The notes: a model not told the origin generated them from the sequence alone. Positions 25,533 to 34,605 are shown, counted from the first letter of the stretch. The stretch: 64,000 nt of DNA from Aggregatilinea lenta (GCF_003569045.1 NZ_BFCB01000002.1:372001-436000), one strand, 5' to 3'. Made by a program: numbers and translations.

Positions 25533-27129
25533 ATGCCTCGTCCCCGCCCTGCGTTTCAACCGCCGGGGTAGCAGACTGGACGCGCCCCCACCGGACCCGC
25601 GTCCGCTCCAGCAGCAGCCGCACCCGCAGGCCCATCACCGTCGAAACCAGACGCACGCGCGCCGGACGCTTGCTGCGACCTCCGGCCCACAAAGCGGCAA
25701 GCTCGCGGCTGTGCACCGTCTGGATCAGCTCGTCCAGCGCGGCGGAGTCGGCCTCGCTCGGTCGCTGGATGCCGAACGCCTCCCAAATGGTCACCTCGCC
25801 CGTGTCGTACTTGGGCGTGGGCGGCGGCAGCGTCGCGCGCGCGGATTCGCGATCCGCGCTGGGAATGGGATGCGACGTGCCGGACTTGACGGCGGGAATC
25901 CCGGTCGGCGGGGTGCGCCGCAGCGGGCCAGTCTTCGGCAGACTCGACCGCGACGCCGCGCCCACGGCAGGCGTGCCGTGCGGCGGCGTCTGCGTGTCTT
26001 CCCGCACAGGCGGCGCGGGCGGCTTCAGCGCGTCGAGCGGCGGCGCAGGCAGCGGCGGTTCTTCTGCCTGCGATGGTTCAGCAAGCGGCGTGGTGCGCTT
26101 CTCCTCTGGTTCCGGGGGCCGCACCGCGAGAATTTTGTCGTCGGTGATGTCTTCGCTGCCGGGATAGCGCATATCGGGCGTGATGACCGGCGTGCCTTCG
26201 GGTGGCGTCAACCGCTCCGACAGCGGCACGTCGCCCATGCTGCCCGGCTCCGCAGCGGGGCGCGCAAAACTCGACGTACCAGCGGACTCAGCCTGAATTG
26301 CGTCTTTGAGGCCGGGCGGCGGCTTGGGCTTGGTGTCCGCCTCGGTAACTTCGTCCACCGACGGATCTTCGACCGCGATCTCGTTGACGAACGAGGGCGC
26401 GGTGGGATCGGTCACCGGCGCGGCCTGGGCAGCGTCGGCTTCCGGTGTTTCCACATCCTCGGCATCGCCGTCGGTCTTGACCGTCCCTGGCAGGCTGCCG
26501 ACCGCGATCTCCGCCTCAGCGGGGCGCGCAAAACGCGGATTATACTGGGCGCGCTGGTCAGCGTTCAGCCGCTCGCGGATCAAAAAACGGGCGCGCGCTT
26601 CTTCGTCCAGGCGGACGCCGAGCAGATCGACTTCACGCTTGAGCTGGCGCAGGCTGGCAGACATCATCTCGGCGGTTTCGCGGCGGCCCTTCAGCCGGTC
26701 GCGGATCCACCCCAACAGGCCCTTTGGCTGGTACGTAACCGTCCACTGCACCGAGGTACCGTCCGGCCCCGGCTGCAAGCGGAAGCGCGACTGGTAGCTG
26801 CGGGCGCTGCCGCCTTCCACGATGCTGTACTCGTAGCCCAGCCCTTCGACCCAGGCGGTGATCTGCTGGATCACGTCTTTGCCGTTGGGCAACGCGCAAC
26901 GCCAGCGCGCGCCGACCCCGGTCGGATTGGTCGTCAGGGGAGAAAGGGCTTTGCATCCCGCATGCCAGCGCGGCAGTGTGCTCGGGTCAGATAGGAGGCT
27001 CCACACCGTATCGGCGGGAGCGTCAATCAGAATACGTTGGTCAATCAGTGGCACAGGTCGCCATCCATTGTTACCGATACAGTCCTTAACCAGCAGGATG
27101 TGGCCCCGGCGCGGCGCGCCATGCCGCAT
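25531..27129 (-). CDS. SRPBCC-fold protein with long disordered Pro/Glu-rich extension
   Basis: Residues about 27-180 form a START/SRPBCC ligand-binding domain (LIDQRILIDAPADTVWSLLSDPSTLPRW, later VQWTVTYQPKGLLGWIRDRL). About 260 residues rich in Pro, Glu, Ala and Thr follow, with no folded-domain pattern. A short ordered C-terminus (YDTGEVTIWEAFGIQRPSEA ... VRVRL) completes 532 residues. SRPBCC proteins bind hydrophobic ligands; this one's ligand is unknown. The true start may be GTG 27054, immediately before the conserved domain. A minus-strand TAGAAT at 27141-27146 is a possible -10. Confidence 0.72.
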   Translation of the reverse strand: MRHGAPRRGHILLVKDCIGNNGWRPVPLIDQRILIDAPADTVWSLLSDPSTLPRWHAGCKALSPLTTNPTGVGARWRCALPNGKDVIQQITAWVEGLGYEYSIVEGGSARSYQSRFRLQPGPDGTSVQWTVTYQPKGLLGWIRDRLKGRRETAEMMSASLRQLKREVDLLGVRLDEEARARFLIRERLNADQRAQYNPRFARPAEAEIAVGSLPGTVKTDGDAEDVETPEADAAQAAPVTDPTAPSFVNEIAVEDPSVDEVTEADTKPKPPPGLKDAIQAESAGTSSFARPAAEPGSMGDVPLSERLTPPEGTPVITPDMRYPGSEDITDDKILAVRPPEPEEKRTTPLAEPSQAEEPPLPAPPLDALKPPAPPVREDTQTPPHGTPAVGAASRSSLPKTGPLRRTPPTGIPAVKSGTSHPIPSADRESARATLPPPTPKYDTGEVTIWEAFGIQRPSEADSAALDELIQTVHSRELAALWAGGRSKRPARVRLVSTVMGLRVRLLLERTRVRWGRVQSATPAVETQGGDEA

Positions 27130-27260
27130 CTACCCTGCCTATTCTAGCGTACTCCGAAACGAGCTGAAAGCGGGTAACCTGATGGCCGATAGGCCGCCAG
27201 GCCAAGTGACCCATTTCGGGAAAAATCGCGTCCGCGCCTTTCGTCGCTCGCCTCGGTCTA

Positions 27261-27269
27261 TGTTAAACT
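27261..27269 (+). promoter_or_regulatory. Extended -10 promoter upstream of the small membrane-protein genes
   Basis: TGTTAAACT forms a TGn-extended -10 similar in context (TCTATGTTA) to the tRNA-His promoter. Transcription would begin near 27277. Confidence 0.4.
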
Positions 27270-27373
27270 AGATGCATTGTAGCTTTGTGAAATCATGGGC
27301 GCAAAAAGCGGTCATACTCATCAACAGGGACCACGGCACCGACCCGGACGCTGTGGCCGAGAAGTTAAGGCAT

Positions 27374-27652
27374 ATGCCCAGTCCATCGCTCGTTTTCGGC
27401 TTCGTCCTGGCGACACTCTACGGCGCAGCCTTTCATTTTGTCAGCGGCGGCGACGCGCGCCGGTTGGCCCTGTTTCTGCTGTCCGCGTGGCTGGGCTTCG
27501 CGCTGGGTCACGGCTTCGGAGTGCTGGTCAATTTCGATGCGATGAACATCGGACCGCTGCATATGCTCACGGCAACCATCGGCGCATGGCTGGCCCTGGT
27601 AGTCGCCCGACTGCTCACCCGGCAGCCCCCGCGCCGCAGCTCGCGCGCCTGA
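27374..27652 (+). CDS. Small integral membrane protein, 92 aa
   Basis: The protein has about three hydrophobic segments (SLVFGFVLATLYGAAFHFV, LALFLLSAWLGFALGHGFGVLV, LHMLTATIGAWLALVVARLL) and a basic tail. Family unknown. ATG 27374 follows TTAAGG at 5 nt; a longer frame from 27272 lacks this and adds an unlikely leader. It is the first of four small plus-strand genes. Confidence 0.65.
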   Translation: MPSPSLVFGFVLATLYGAAFHFVSGGDARRLALFLLSAWLGFALGHGFGVLVNFDAMNIGPLHMLTATIGAWLALVVARLLTRQPPRRSSRA

Positions 27653-27688
27653 TGTCCCTGGACGGCTAAGCAAACAGGAAAGGATCTT

Positions 27689-28183
27689 ATGGCGGATCAA
27701 CCGAAAACGACCTACACGGCATCCAACGAGGATGTCAGTGATTCTTCCGAGGAAAACGGGCGCAAGTGGTATTTCTGGCCGGTGGTCGGGCTGGCTGTCA
27801 TCGTCGGCATCTTCGTCATCGGGCTGCTCGTGGCGCTGTTGGTCGCCATTTTTGCCGATCCCGACGACGCGGCCAACTGGGTGGGCATCATCCGCGACAT
27901 CTTCATCATTGTGCTGGCGATGGAAGGCATGCTGATGGGAATCGCGCTGATCGTGCTGGTGGTCCAGCTCGCGGCGCTGATCAACCTGCTGCAAAACGAG
28001 GTCCAGCCCATCGTCGATAACGCAACCGAGACGGTCACGACCGTGCGCGGCACCGCCGAATTCATGAGCCGCAACCTCGTCGGGCCGGTGATCAAGGCCA
28101 GCTCGGTCGCGGCGGGTGTCGGCGGGCTGTTACGCGAGGTCGTCGGTATTCGCCGCTCGCTGCGCAATGGTCGCCGGAACTAG
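27689..28183 (+). CDS. Two-TM membrane protein, 164 aa
   Basis: A short acidic N-terminus is followed by two long hydrophobic helices (FWPVVGLAVIVGIFVIGLLVALLVAIF and IIVLAMEGMLMGIALIVLVVQLAAL). A C-terminal amphipathic region (QNEVQPIVDNATETVTTVRGT) resembles DUF948-like general stress proteins. Upstream AGGAAAGGA is a good ribosome site. The YtxH gene follows after 14 bases, a pairing also seen in envelope-stress loci of other bacteria. Confidence 0.75.
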   Translation: MADQPKTTYTASNEDVSDSSEENGRKWYFWPVVGLAVIVGIFVIGLLVALLVAIFADPDDAANWVGIIRDIFIIVLAMEGMLMGIALIVLVVQLAALINLLQNEVQPIVDNATETVTTVRGTAEFMSRNLVGPVIKASSVAAGVGGLLREVVGIRRSLRNGRRN

Positions 28184-28197
28184 GAGACACGTCCCCA

Positions 28198-28593
28198 ATG
28201 TCAAAACGATCGGGAGATGACGGGCTGGTGCTGAGCTTTATCGGCGGACTGATCGCGGGCGCGCTGGTCAGCGCCCCGGTGGCGGCGTGGCTGTCACCCC
28301 GGCGCGGCGCGGACACACGCGACGAGATTCGCCAGCGCGGGATCATCATCCGGCGCAAGGCGGTCACGGCGGTCCGCAAGCCTATCGAGCTGGCGGGCGA
28401 CACCGCCGGGAAGCTGCAGGATCAGGTCAGCGGCGCGGTCGACAAGGTGCAAGATCAGGTCAGCGGAGCCGTGGACAAAGTCCAGGACCAGATCGGCGAG
28501 CTACAGGACCGCGTGAAGGGTGAGTCGATTGAGGACAGCCTGGAAGAGGGCAAAGCCATCGCCGCGCAGAAACGGCAAACGCTCGTCAGCTAG
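28198..28593 (+). CDS. YtxH-like general stress protein
   Basis: The 131-residue protein starts with a Gly-rich hydrophobic anchor (LSFIGGLIAGALVSAPVAAWLSPRRG), the signature of YtxH. A long helical tail with an 11-residue repeat (QDQVSGAVDKV twice, then QDQIGELQDRV) follows. YtxH proteins are envelope-associated and stress-induced in Bacillus; the molecular role is unknown. It probably shares a transcript with the upstream two-TM gene. Confidence 0.8.
   Translation: MSKRSGDDGLVLSFIGGLIAGALVSAPVAAWLSPRRGADTRDEIRQRGIIIRRKAVTAVRKPIELAGDTAGKLQDQVSGAVDKVQDQVSGAVDKVQDQIGELQDRVKGESIEDSLEEGKAIAAQKRQTLVS
28417..28482 (+). repeat. 33-bp coding tandem repeat
   Basis: Two in-frame copies (28417-28449 and 28450-28482) encode the same 11 residues of the YtxH-like coiled tail. 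Synonymous differences between them show the duplication is not very recent. Confidence 0.85.
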
Positions 28594-28634
28594 CGTGTTT
28601 TTGGTGGATTCCCTGGTATAGGAGATAGGCGGCA

Positions 28635-29081
28635 ATGGGGAACTTTGCGTTCTGGCAGCGGTGGCTCGTTGCTGTGAGCGTGCTGGTGGCCGTCGGCGGA
28701 TTGGGGATCACGCTGCTGGCGGGCACGTCGATCTTTGACACTGTGTTTGACAACCAGATTAACCCTGTGTTCTGGGACACCAGAACGACGACGCCTGAAA
28801 CCGAGGACTTTCAAAAGTGGGTGTATGGCATCCTCGGCGCGACAATGACCGGATGGGGCATCATGCTTGGGTTTATCGCCTACTACCCCTTCAAAACGCG
28901 TGAGAAGTGGGCCTGGACCGGCATCACTACCGGGCTGGTCGTGTGGTTCATCATCGACTCGACCGTCTCGCTTCTGTTCGGCGTCACCTTCAACGCCCTG
29001 GCCGTGAATCTCCCCATTTTTAGGCTGGCGCTGCTGCCCTTGCTCGCCACCTACCCGGACTTCTTTGGCCGCCGACCTTGA
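28635..29081 (+). CDS. Four-TM membrane protein of unknown function, 148 aa
   Basis: Hydrophobic segments are visible at about residues 9-30, 63-85, 93-115 and 118-138. The loop after the first TM is DTVFDNQINPVFWD. No family is recognised. ATG 28635 lies 41 bases after the YtxH gene; the upstream GGAGATAGGCGGCA provides a ribosome site. Confidence 0.7.
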   Translation: MGNFAFWQRWLVAVSVLVAVGGLGITLLAGTSIFDTVFDNQINPVFWDTRTTTPETEDFQKWVYGILGATMTGWGIMLGFIAYYPFKTREKWAWTGITTGLVVWFIIDSTVSLLFGVTFNALAVNLPIFRLALLPLLATYPDFFGRRP

Positions 29082-29438
29082 CGCGCGCCTGAACGCCTCG
29101 GTGTTAGTCCCCGCGTGCCGTTGACCTTCAACCCAACCGGGCTTTTGTAGAGGCAGTTCATGAACTGCCCCTACCGGGCGGGTTAGAAACCCATAGGCAT
29201 TAAGCTAACGGAATAAATGTGACCTTTTCTCGTGGCGTGAAACAAAGTGTAGCATCGGTAACCGTAGGGGTAGAGCTTGCTCTACCCGTTTTTTCTCTTA
29301 ACGGGCAATGCAAGCATTGCCCCTACGAAAGGCACGATACTCCAGTTTTCCCCTCAAAGACCCTTAACTTAATACGTATGGGTTAGAAACCCGCCCCTAC
29401 GACGGCCATCCCGATCGAGCGATCGCGTCAGGCGCACC
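29082..29438. other. Intergenic gap with B-type repeats, no gene
   Basis: The gap between convergent genes contains B palindromes and a short moderately AT-rich stretch around 29205-29250. No coding frame or clear terminator was seen. Confidence 0.6.
29147..29327. repeat. B-type palindrome cluster
   Basis: GTAGAGGCAGTTCATGAACT plus GCCCCTAC occupies 29147-29174. GTAGGGGTAGAGCTTGCTCT and GGGCAATGCAAGCATTGCCC units lie at 29263-29327. Confidence 0.75.
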
Positions 29439-31157
29439 TCAGCCCTTCGCCGCCTCCGCGATGGCATATGCCTCTGGCAGCGCTTCGAGCACGTCGCTGG
29501 CCGTGACGCTGGCCGTCGTGCCGAGGGCCTCACCCGCGCGCACGCCCGCCAACCCGTGCAGCCACGTCCCCGCAACCGCCGCGTCGTAGGGCGCGAGGCC
29601 CTGCGCCAGCAGCCCGGCGATGGTCCCGCTCAGCACGTCGCCCGTCCCGGCCTTCGCCAGCGCCGCCGTCGCGAATGGCTGCACCGCGACCCACCCTTCC
29701 GGGGTGGCGATCACGGTATGCGCGCCCTTCAGCACGACGATGCAGTTCCACTCGGCGGCCTTCTCACGCGCCAACGCCAACCGGTTGGCCTGAACCTCGG
29801 CGGTTTCCAGGCCCGCCAGCCGTCCGAACTCGCCCGGATGCGGCGTCAGGATCGTGCCCGGCGGCAGCAGCGACGACCAATCGTCCATGCCCGCCAGCAG
29901 ATTCAGCCCATCGGCATCGATCACCAGCGGCGGCAGCGGCGCGTCGTCTTCCGTCGACGCTTCCGGCGCATCATCCGGCACCACGAAGCCGAAAGGCCGC
30001 GCGCGGCGCACGTCCTCCCTGGGGGTCAGCAGCGCGCGCAAAAAGTCGGCGGTGACGTCTTCGTGACCCAGGCCGGGGCCGAGCACCATCGCGCTGGCGC
30101 CGCCCAACTCCTTGCGCAGCACCTTAACCGCCGCCTCGTTGATCACGCCCATGTCGTGCGGCAGCAGCAGCCACGTCGCTTCGGGGATCATGCCCGCCAG
30201 CGTCGGCACTAGAATCTGCGGCGCGGCGACCGTGACCAGCCCGGTCCCGATGCGATAGGCCGCGCTGGCGACGAGGTAGGCCGCGCCGATGTAGTTCAGG
30301 CTGCCCGCCGTCACCATCAGCTTGCCGAACGTGCCCTTGTGGCTGTTCGCGCCGCGTTCCGGCAGGCAGGCCGCGACCCAGGCCACGTCAACCAGAGCCG
30401 CCTGTACCTCGTCCAGCTCCGGCAGACGCGCGGGCAGCCCGATGTTGGCGACGTGCAGCGTGCCCACCGCCGCCGCGCCCGGAAAGGCCAGCAGACCCGG
30501 CTTGGCCGCCGCGAACGTGATCGTCTCGTCAGCGACCAGCGTATGCGCGTCCAGCTCGCCCGTGTCACAGTCCAGGCCGCTCGGCGCATCGACCGCGACG
30601 ATCACCGGGGACGGCCAGCCGCCGTCCTCGGCGGGATCGGCGGGCGTGGCATAGCTGCGCTGCGGGCGATCGTTTTTGCGCAGCGTGAGGGCCTTGTGCG
30701 CCGCCTGGAGCACCTTCGCCGCGTCGCCCTTGATCGGCAGGCGCAGGCTCGTGCCGAACAGCGCATCGATCACCACGTCGGCATTGGCTACCAGATTTTG
30801 CAGCACGCGGTAGCCCTGACCGCTGTCCGACTCGGCTTCCGCGATGAACACGCCCGCGTCGCGCGCCCGCACGAAGTTCTGGTCATCCTCGCCGCGCGCC
30901 GCCAGCAAAAACGCGCCGATATGCGCGTTGGGTAGTTCCTCGGCCAGCACGCGCCCCGCCACCAGCCCGTCGCCGCCGTTGTTGCCTGGCCCCACCAGGA
31001 TCGCAATGCGCGGCTCTTCGAGCGCCATCACTAGCTCGTACACGCGCTCCGCGACGGCGTGCCCGGCCATCTCCATCATGTCGGTGTAGCTGTGGCCCTG
31101 GGCGTCGGCGGCTTTTTCAATCGCGCGCATCTGCTCCACCGTGACGATCTTCGGCAT
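29439..31157 (-). CDS. nnr: Bifunctional NAD(P)H-hydrate epimerase / ADP-dependent dehydratase
   Basis: The 572-residue protein joins an N-terminal YjeF_N epimerase (about 1-235; VGPGNNGGDGLVAGR, DALFGT, VDAPSGLDCDTG) to a C-terminal ribokinase-like dehydratase (about 255-572; LVIDADGLN, LTPHPGEFGRLAG, KAGTGDVLSGTIAGLLAQG). Together they repair hydrated NADH/NADPH. Two insertions rich in Pro/Asp/Glu interrupt each domain (around residues 160-175 and 385-405). ATG 31157 follows GGAG at 6 nt; the frame's earlier start at 31178 is less likely. Confidence 0.94.
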   Translation of the reverse strand: MPKIVTVEQMRAIEKAADAQGHSYTDMMEMAGHAVAERVYELVMALEEPRIAILVGPGNNGGDGLVAGRVLAEELPNAHIGAFLLAARGEDDQNFVRARDAGVFIAEAESDSGQGYRVLQNLVANADVVIDALFGTSLRLPIKGDAAKVLQAAHKALTLRKNDRPQRSYATPADPAEDGGWPSPVIVAVDAPSGLDCDTGELDAHTLVADETITFAAAKPGLLAFPGAAAVGTLHVANIGLPARLPELDEVQAALVDVAWVAACLPERGANSHKGTFGKLMVTAGSLNYIGAAYLVASAAYRIGTGLVTVAAPQILVPTLAGMIPEATWLLLPHDMGVINEAAVKVLRKELGGASAMVLGPGLGHEDVTADFLRALLTPREDVRRARPFGFVVPDDAPEASTEDDAPLPPLVIDADGLNLLAGMDDWSSLLPPGTILTPHPGEFGRLAGLETAEVQANRLALAREKAAEWNCIVVLKGAHTVIATPEGWVAVQPFATAALAKAGTGDVLSGTIAGLLAQGLAPYDAAVAGTWLHGLAGVRAGEALGTTASVTASDVLEALPEAYAIAEAAKG

Positions 31158-31193
31158 AACGTCTCCGTCCTCTCTCACCGCCCGGCGCAGGCG

Positions 31194-31697
31194 CTACCGG
31201 GCGTGCTCTCGCAGATAGTAGATCAGGTCAAGATCTCCCGGCGAGCAGCCGTAGGCGGTCAGCGCCACCGCCGCTTCAGCCCGGAACTGAGTGCCATGGT
31301 TGATCACGTGCGACAGAATCTGCCACAGCGGGGTCGAATAGGCCGCGCCGGAGGTACGTTTGTATTCGACCATCGCGCCGAAGTCCTCGTCCGTGCGCCC
31401 TTCCAGGTACGCGCGCATGGCGGCTTCTTCCTGCTGCCAGCGTTCCACCAGCGCGCCGAGTGTCGGGAAATCCGCCTCGCCGGGCAGCACGTCAAGCGAG
31501 ACGCCCTCCTGGCAACGCGTGCGCCACACGATTTCCGCCGACAGCACGTGCGCGAGGCTGCCGCGCAGGCTGCCGAAGCTGAGTCCCGCCATTTGGGCGA
31601 CGAACTGCTCCGGCGTCGCCGTTGCGGCGGCATCCAGCACGCGGTGGTTGGCCCAGACATTGTAGTCGTACAGAGTCAGCGCCTGTCGTTTGTTCAT
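31194..31697 (-). CDS. DinB-family four-helix protein
   Basis: The 167-residue protein fits the DinB/YfiT fold: TLYDYNVWANHRVLDAA in helix 1, LAHVLSAEIVW (metal His), and SHVINHGTQFRAE (second metal-site His pair) near the C-terminus. DinB proteins bind a divalent metal; many act in thiol transfer or stress, others are uncharacterised. ATG 31697 follows GGATGAAGG. It lies 36 bases upstream of nnr on the same strand, so they may be co-transcribed. Confidence 0.87.
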   Translation of the reverse strand: MNKRQALTLYDYNVWANHRVLDAAATATPEQFVAQMAGLSFGSLRGSLAHVLSAEIVWRTRCQEGVSLDVLPGEADFPTLGALVERWQQEEAAMRAYLEGRTDEDFGAMVEYKRTSGAAYSTPLWQILSHVINHGTQFRAEAAVALTAYGCSPGDLDLIYYLREHAR

Positions 31698-31741
31698 ACC
31701 TTCATCCTGCCCACAGGCAAACACGGACCGTCGCACAAATC

Positions 31742-31772
31742 AAAACGGGGCAGGCGGTCGCCCTCTGCCCCG
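31742..31772 (-). terminator. Terminator after the AAA+ ATPase gene
   Basis: On the minus strand CGGGGCAG and CTGCCCCG flank a short loop, followed by TTTTGATTT, 23 bases after the stop. Confidence 0.75.
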
Positions 31773-31795
31773 ACGATTACAGCCGAACGCAAGAC

Positions 31796-33142
31796 TCAGT
31801 ATTCCAGGTCCACGAAGTACGCCGACGCCGCGCGGTCGAGCAGTTCTTTGGTCAGCGCAGGCGGCTGGTTCAGATAACGCGAGATGTCCAGCAGTTGCTC
31901 CACGATGTCACGCGGGTGCACGGCGCGCAGGTTGCGGTCGGACTTGAGATACCACTCCTGCAGCAGGTAGGCCAGCCCCTTGTCGTCGTACGGCACGCGC
32001 TTGGACTCGCACACCTTTTTGAAGATCTCGCGGAACTGCTCGTAGGTCGGGTCGCCCACCTCAATCTTGTGCGGAATGCGGCGCAGGAACGCCTCATCCA
32101 CGAGGTCGGCGGGCGGCATGTTGGTGCTGAACACGATCAGCACGTTGAACGGGATCTCGATCTTGCGCCCGGTCGACAGCGTCAGGAAGTCGATGCGGCT
32201 TTCCAGCGGCACGATCCAGCGGTTGAGCAGGTCGCGCGGGCGGACCTGCTGGCGGCCAAAGTCGTCGATGAGGAACATGCCGCCGTTGGCCTTCATCTGG
32301 TACGGCGCTTCGTAGTATTTGTTGATCGGGTCGTAGACGAGGTCCAGGCTGGCCATGTTCAGCTCACCGCCGACCATGATCACCGGGCGGTGGATGCGGA
32401 CCCAGCGCGGGTCGCGCCGCTCGCCGGTTGCTACGGTGCGCTGCGCACCTTCTTCTTCCGGCAGCAGCTCGTGGTTGATGTTGTCGAACACGCGGATCGT
32501 CTGCCCGTCTACGTCCACCGAGTAGGGGACCCACATCGGGCTGCCCAGGATCATGTTGCCAACGGCCCGCGCGATGGTCGTCTTACCGTTGCCCGGCGGG
32601 CCGTACATGAAGATCGCCTTGCCAGAGTTCACCGCCGGGCCAACGCGCCCGAACATCTCCTCGCTGAGCGTCAAGCCGCGCAGCGCGCTTTCCAGGTGCT
32701 CGCGGTGCACGGTCATACGCGCGGTCGTCTGGACCTTAACCGCGTTCACGTACTGGTTGAGCGTCACCGGGCACGGCCCGGCATACTGCGAGCGAGCCAG
32801 CGCCTCGTGCGCCTTCTCCACACCCTTGAGCGTGATTACGTACTCAAACGCGCCCGCGCCTACACCGCCCGCACCGCGCACCTCGACCAGCTTTTCGCGC
32901 TTCAGCCCTTCGAGCACCTGATCCACCACGCCCGTGTAGGGCAGGCACATGTGCTCTGCGACCTGATTGCCCAGCAGATAGCCGCCGAAGTACATCACCT
33001 TGATCGCCAGATCGCTCAGCAGGCCGATGTTCAACCCGGTATCAGCCACCGAGCGGATAGGGGGCGGCGCCCAGGGGCCGTTGCTGGGTCGCGGCGGCAG
33101 TGGGCCAGAACGTGCGAGGGGGCGGACGAGTCGCTCGGTCAT
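31796..33142 (-). CDS. AAA+ ATPase with N-terminal winged-helix-like domain
   Basis: The 448-residue protein has a helical/winged region (about 30-125; LAIKVMYFGGYLLGNQVAEH) and an AAA+ module with Walker A GPPGNGKTT, Walker B GMFLIDDFGRQ, sensor-1 VLIVFSTNMPP and the arginine finger region EAFLRRIPHKIEVGDP. A C-terminal helical lid ends the protein. This looks like a widespread but uncharacterised single-gene AAA+ family. It is coupled to the class V aminotransferase by a 4-base ATGA overlap, and it is followed by a terminator, so the two form a two-gene operon. Confidence 0.85.
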   Translation of the reverse strand: MTERLVRPLARSGPLPPRPSNGPWAPPPIRSVADTGLNIGLLSDLAIKVMYFGGYLLGNQVAEHMCLPYTGVVDQVLEGLKREKLVEVRGAGGVGAGAFEYVITLKGVEKAHEALARSQYAGPCPVTLNQYVNAVKVQTTARMTVHREHLESALRGLTLSEEMFGRVGPAVNSGKAIFMYGPPGNGKTTIARAVGNMILGSPMWVPYSVDVDGQTIRVFDNINHELLPEEEGAQRTVATGERRDPRWVRIHRPVIMVGGELNMASLDLVYDPINKYYEAPYQMKANGGMFLIDDFGRQQVRPRDLLNRWIVPLESRIDFLTLSTGRKIEIPFNVLIVFSTNMPPADLVDEAFLRRIPHKIEVGDPTYEQFREIFKKVCESKRVPYDDKGLAYLLQEWYLKSDRNLRAVHPRDIVEQLLDISRYLNQPPALTKELLDRAASAYFVDLEY

Positions 33143-34353
33143 GCGTGATAATCCCCTAAGACTGCACCAATGCGGAGAACTTCTTGCTCCGTATTATAGC
33201 AGTGAGTTGAGATGCGCAAGTACGGGACCTTTGCCGCATCCCAGTGCTTGGTGATCACGATATTCTGCTCGTCCAACTGCTGCATCCAGGCAGTCGCCTG
33301 CGGCTCTGCCGTATCCAGGTGATCGGCGTCCGCGTCCGGCGCGCGGAAGGTCACAATCGGCCCGTAGCGTCCCGGCATCTGCGGCGTTAGCACGTGGTAC
33401 CCGCGCGCGGTCAGATCGTGCATCGCCAGCTGCGACAGGTGCTGCGTCCAGGCGTCGATGTTGGCCACGCCCAGGTCGCCCAGCAGGTGCACGCTGGCGA
33501 GCACCGCCGCCATGCCGATCAGGTTCGGCGTGCCCATCAAAAAGCGCTGCGCGCCCTTGCTCGGCGTCATGTCGTAACGCAGCCAGTGCTGCCAGTCTTC
33601 GACCGCGTTCGCGCCGACCAGCCCCGGCTGCATCGTCTCGGCCACGGCCTCGCGCACGTAGAGGAAGCCCTGCCCCGGCACGGCCAGCAGCGACTTCTGC
33701 CCGCCCGTCGCCAGAATGTCGATGTGCAGCGCCTGCACGTCAATTGGCATGTGCCCGATGGCCTGGATCGCGTCCACGCAGAACAGGATGTCGCGCGCCG
33801 CGCAGTACGCGCCCAACGCCGCCAGATCCGCGCGGAAGCCGGACAGGAACTGCACCGCGCTGACCGTCACCAAACGCGTGTGGTCGTCTACCAGCGCGTC
33901 CAGCGCCTCGACCGTCAGCCCGCCGTCCGGCGCAGGGGCCACCCGGCACTCGACGCCGCGCCGCTCCAGCACCATCCACGGGTACACGTTCGACGGGAAC
34001 TCGACCCCGGCGAACACGATGTTATCGCCCGGCTCCCAGAGAATCGCCTGCGCCACTGCGTTGAGCGCCGACGAGGTGCTGGTCGTGCCGACCACCTCCT
34101 GCGGTGACGCCGCGTTAATGAAGGCCGCGACTTCCGTCGAAAAGCTGACGAACAGGCTGCTAAGCGGATCGCCGGGCACAGGGTGAAACAGCGTGCTGGG
34201 GTTTTCGGTGAGCCGGTCGGTCGCCTGGCGGATCATCTGCCGGACGGGGTCCGCCAGCGGAGAAATGCTGGCGTGGTTCAGGTAAGTCGATACTTCGGTG
34301 ACCGGGAACTGGGTGCGCAGGGCGTCGAGATCGTAGGCAGGCTGGGCAGACAC
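33139..34353 (-). CDS. Class V PLP-dependent aminotransferase (cysteine-desulfurase-like)
   Basis: The 404-residue protein has the fold-type I layout: YLNHASISPL, TTSTSSALNAVAQAIL, FCVDAIQAIGHMPIDV (PLP Asp) and the Schiff-base Lys in ATGGQKSLLAVPG. The C-terminal domain ends LRISTHCYNTEQEVLRI, as in isopenicillin-N-epimerase and SufS-like enzymes. The flexible catalytic Cys loop of cysteine desulfurases is not evident, so epimerase, lyase or aminotransferase activity is equally possible. It starts with GTG 34353 behind a weak AGGAA. Confidence 0.88.
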   Translation of the reverse strand: MSAQPAYDLDALRTQFPVTEVSTYLNHASISPLADPVRQMIRQATDRLTENPSTLFHPVPGDPLSSLFVSFSTEVAAFINAASPQEVVGTTSTSSALNAVAQAILWEPGDNIVFAGVEFPSNVYPWMVLERRGVECRVAPAPDGGLTVEALDALVDDHTRLVTVSAVQFLSGFRADLAALGAYCAARDILFCVDAIQAIGHMPIDVQALHIDILATGGQKSLLAVPGQGFLYVREAVAETMQPGLVGANAVEDWQHWLRYDMTPSKGAQRFLMGTPNLIGMAAVLASVHLLGDLGVANIDAWTQHLSQLAMHDLTARGYHVLTPQMPGRYGPIVTFRAPDADADHLDTAEPQATAWMQQLDEQNIVITKHWDAAKVPYLRISTHCYNTEQEVLRIGAVLGDYHA

Positions 34354-34398
34354 AGCAATTCCTTTCGTACGATGCGAAGACGGATCTCATTGCACGGT

Positions 34399-34404
34399 AT
34401 TATA
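34399..34404 (-). promoter_or_regulatory. -10 element of the aminotransferase-AAA operon
   Basis: A perfect TATAAT on the minus strand lies 46 bases upstream of the GTG start. No convincing -35 box is visible. Confidence 0.45.
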
Positions 34405-34505
34405 GCCCGCCCCTGGGCGTGCCTCCATACCCCTGCGATCTCCGCCTCCGCGCCCGGCTTATGTATTTACTAACTCCGCCTCTACCCAACACCTAACCGG
34501 GCCGG

Positions 34506-34534
34506 TTGTTCGCAGCCCGTGACCGCCGTATAAT
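34506..34534 (+). promoter_or_regulatory. Promoter of the SH3b-like secreted-protein gene
   Basis: TTGTTC (34506-34511) and TATAAT (34529-34534) are separated by 17 bases. Confidence 0.75.
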
Positions 34535-34605
34535 GAACTCGCGGCCAGCCGGGCGCACGATCCGGCGCTGCCGCAGCAACCCGCGATCCAGCCAAAGGAG
34601 GCACC

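Noticed and set aside
33139-34353. Calling the class V enzyme a cysteine desulfurase (IscS/SufS)
   Set aside because: The PLP Lys is clear but the mobile catalytic Cys loop is not, so only the broad class is claimed despite the Fe-S genes elsewhere.
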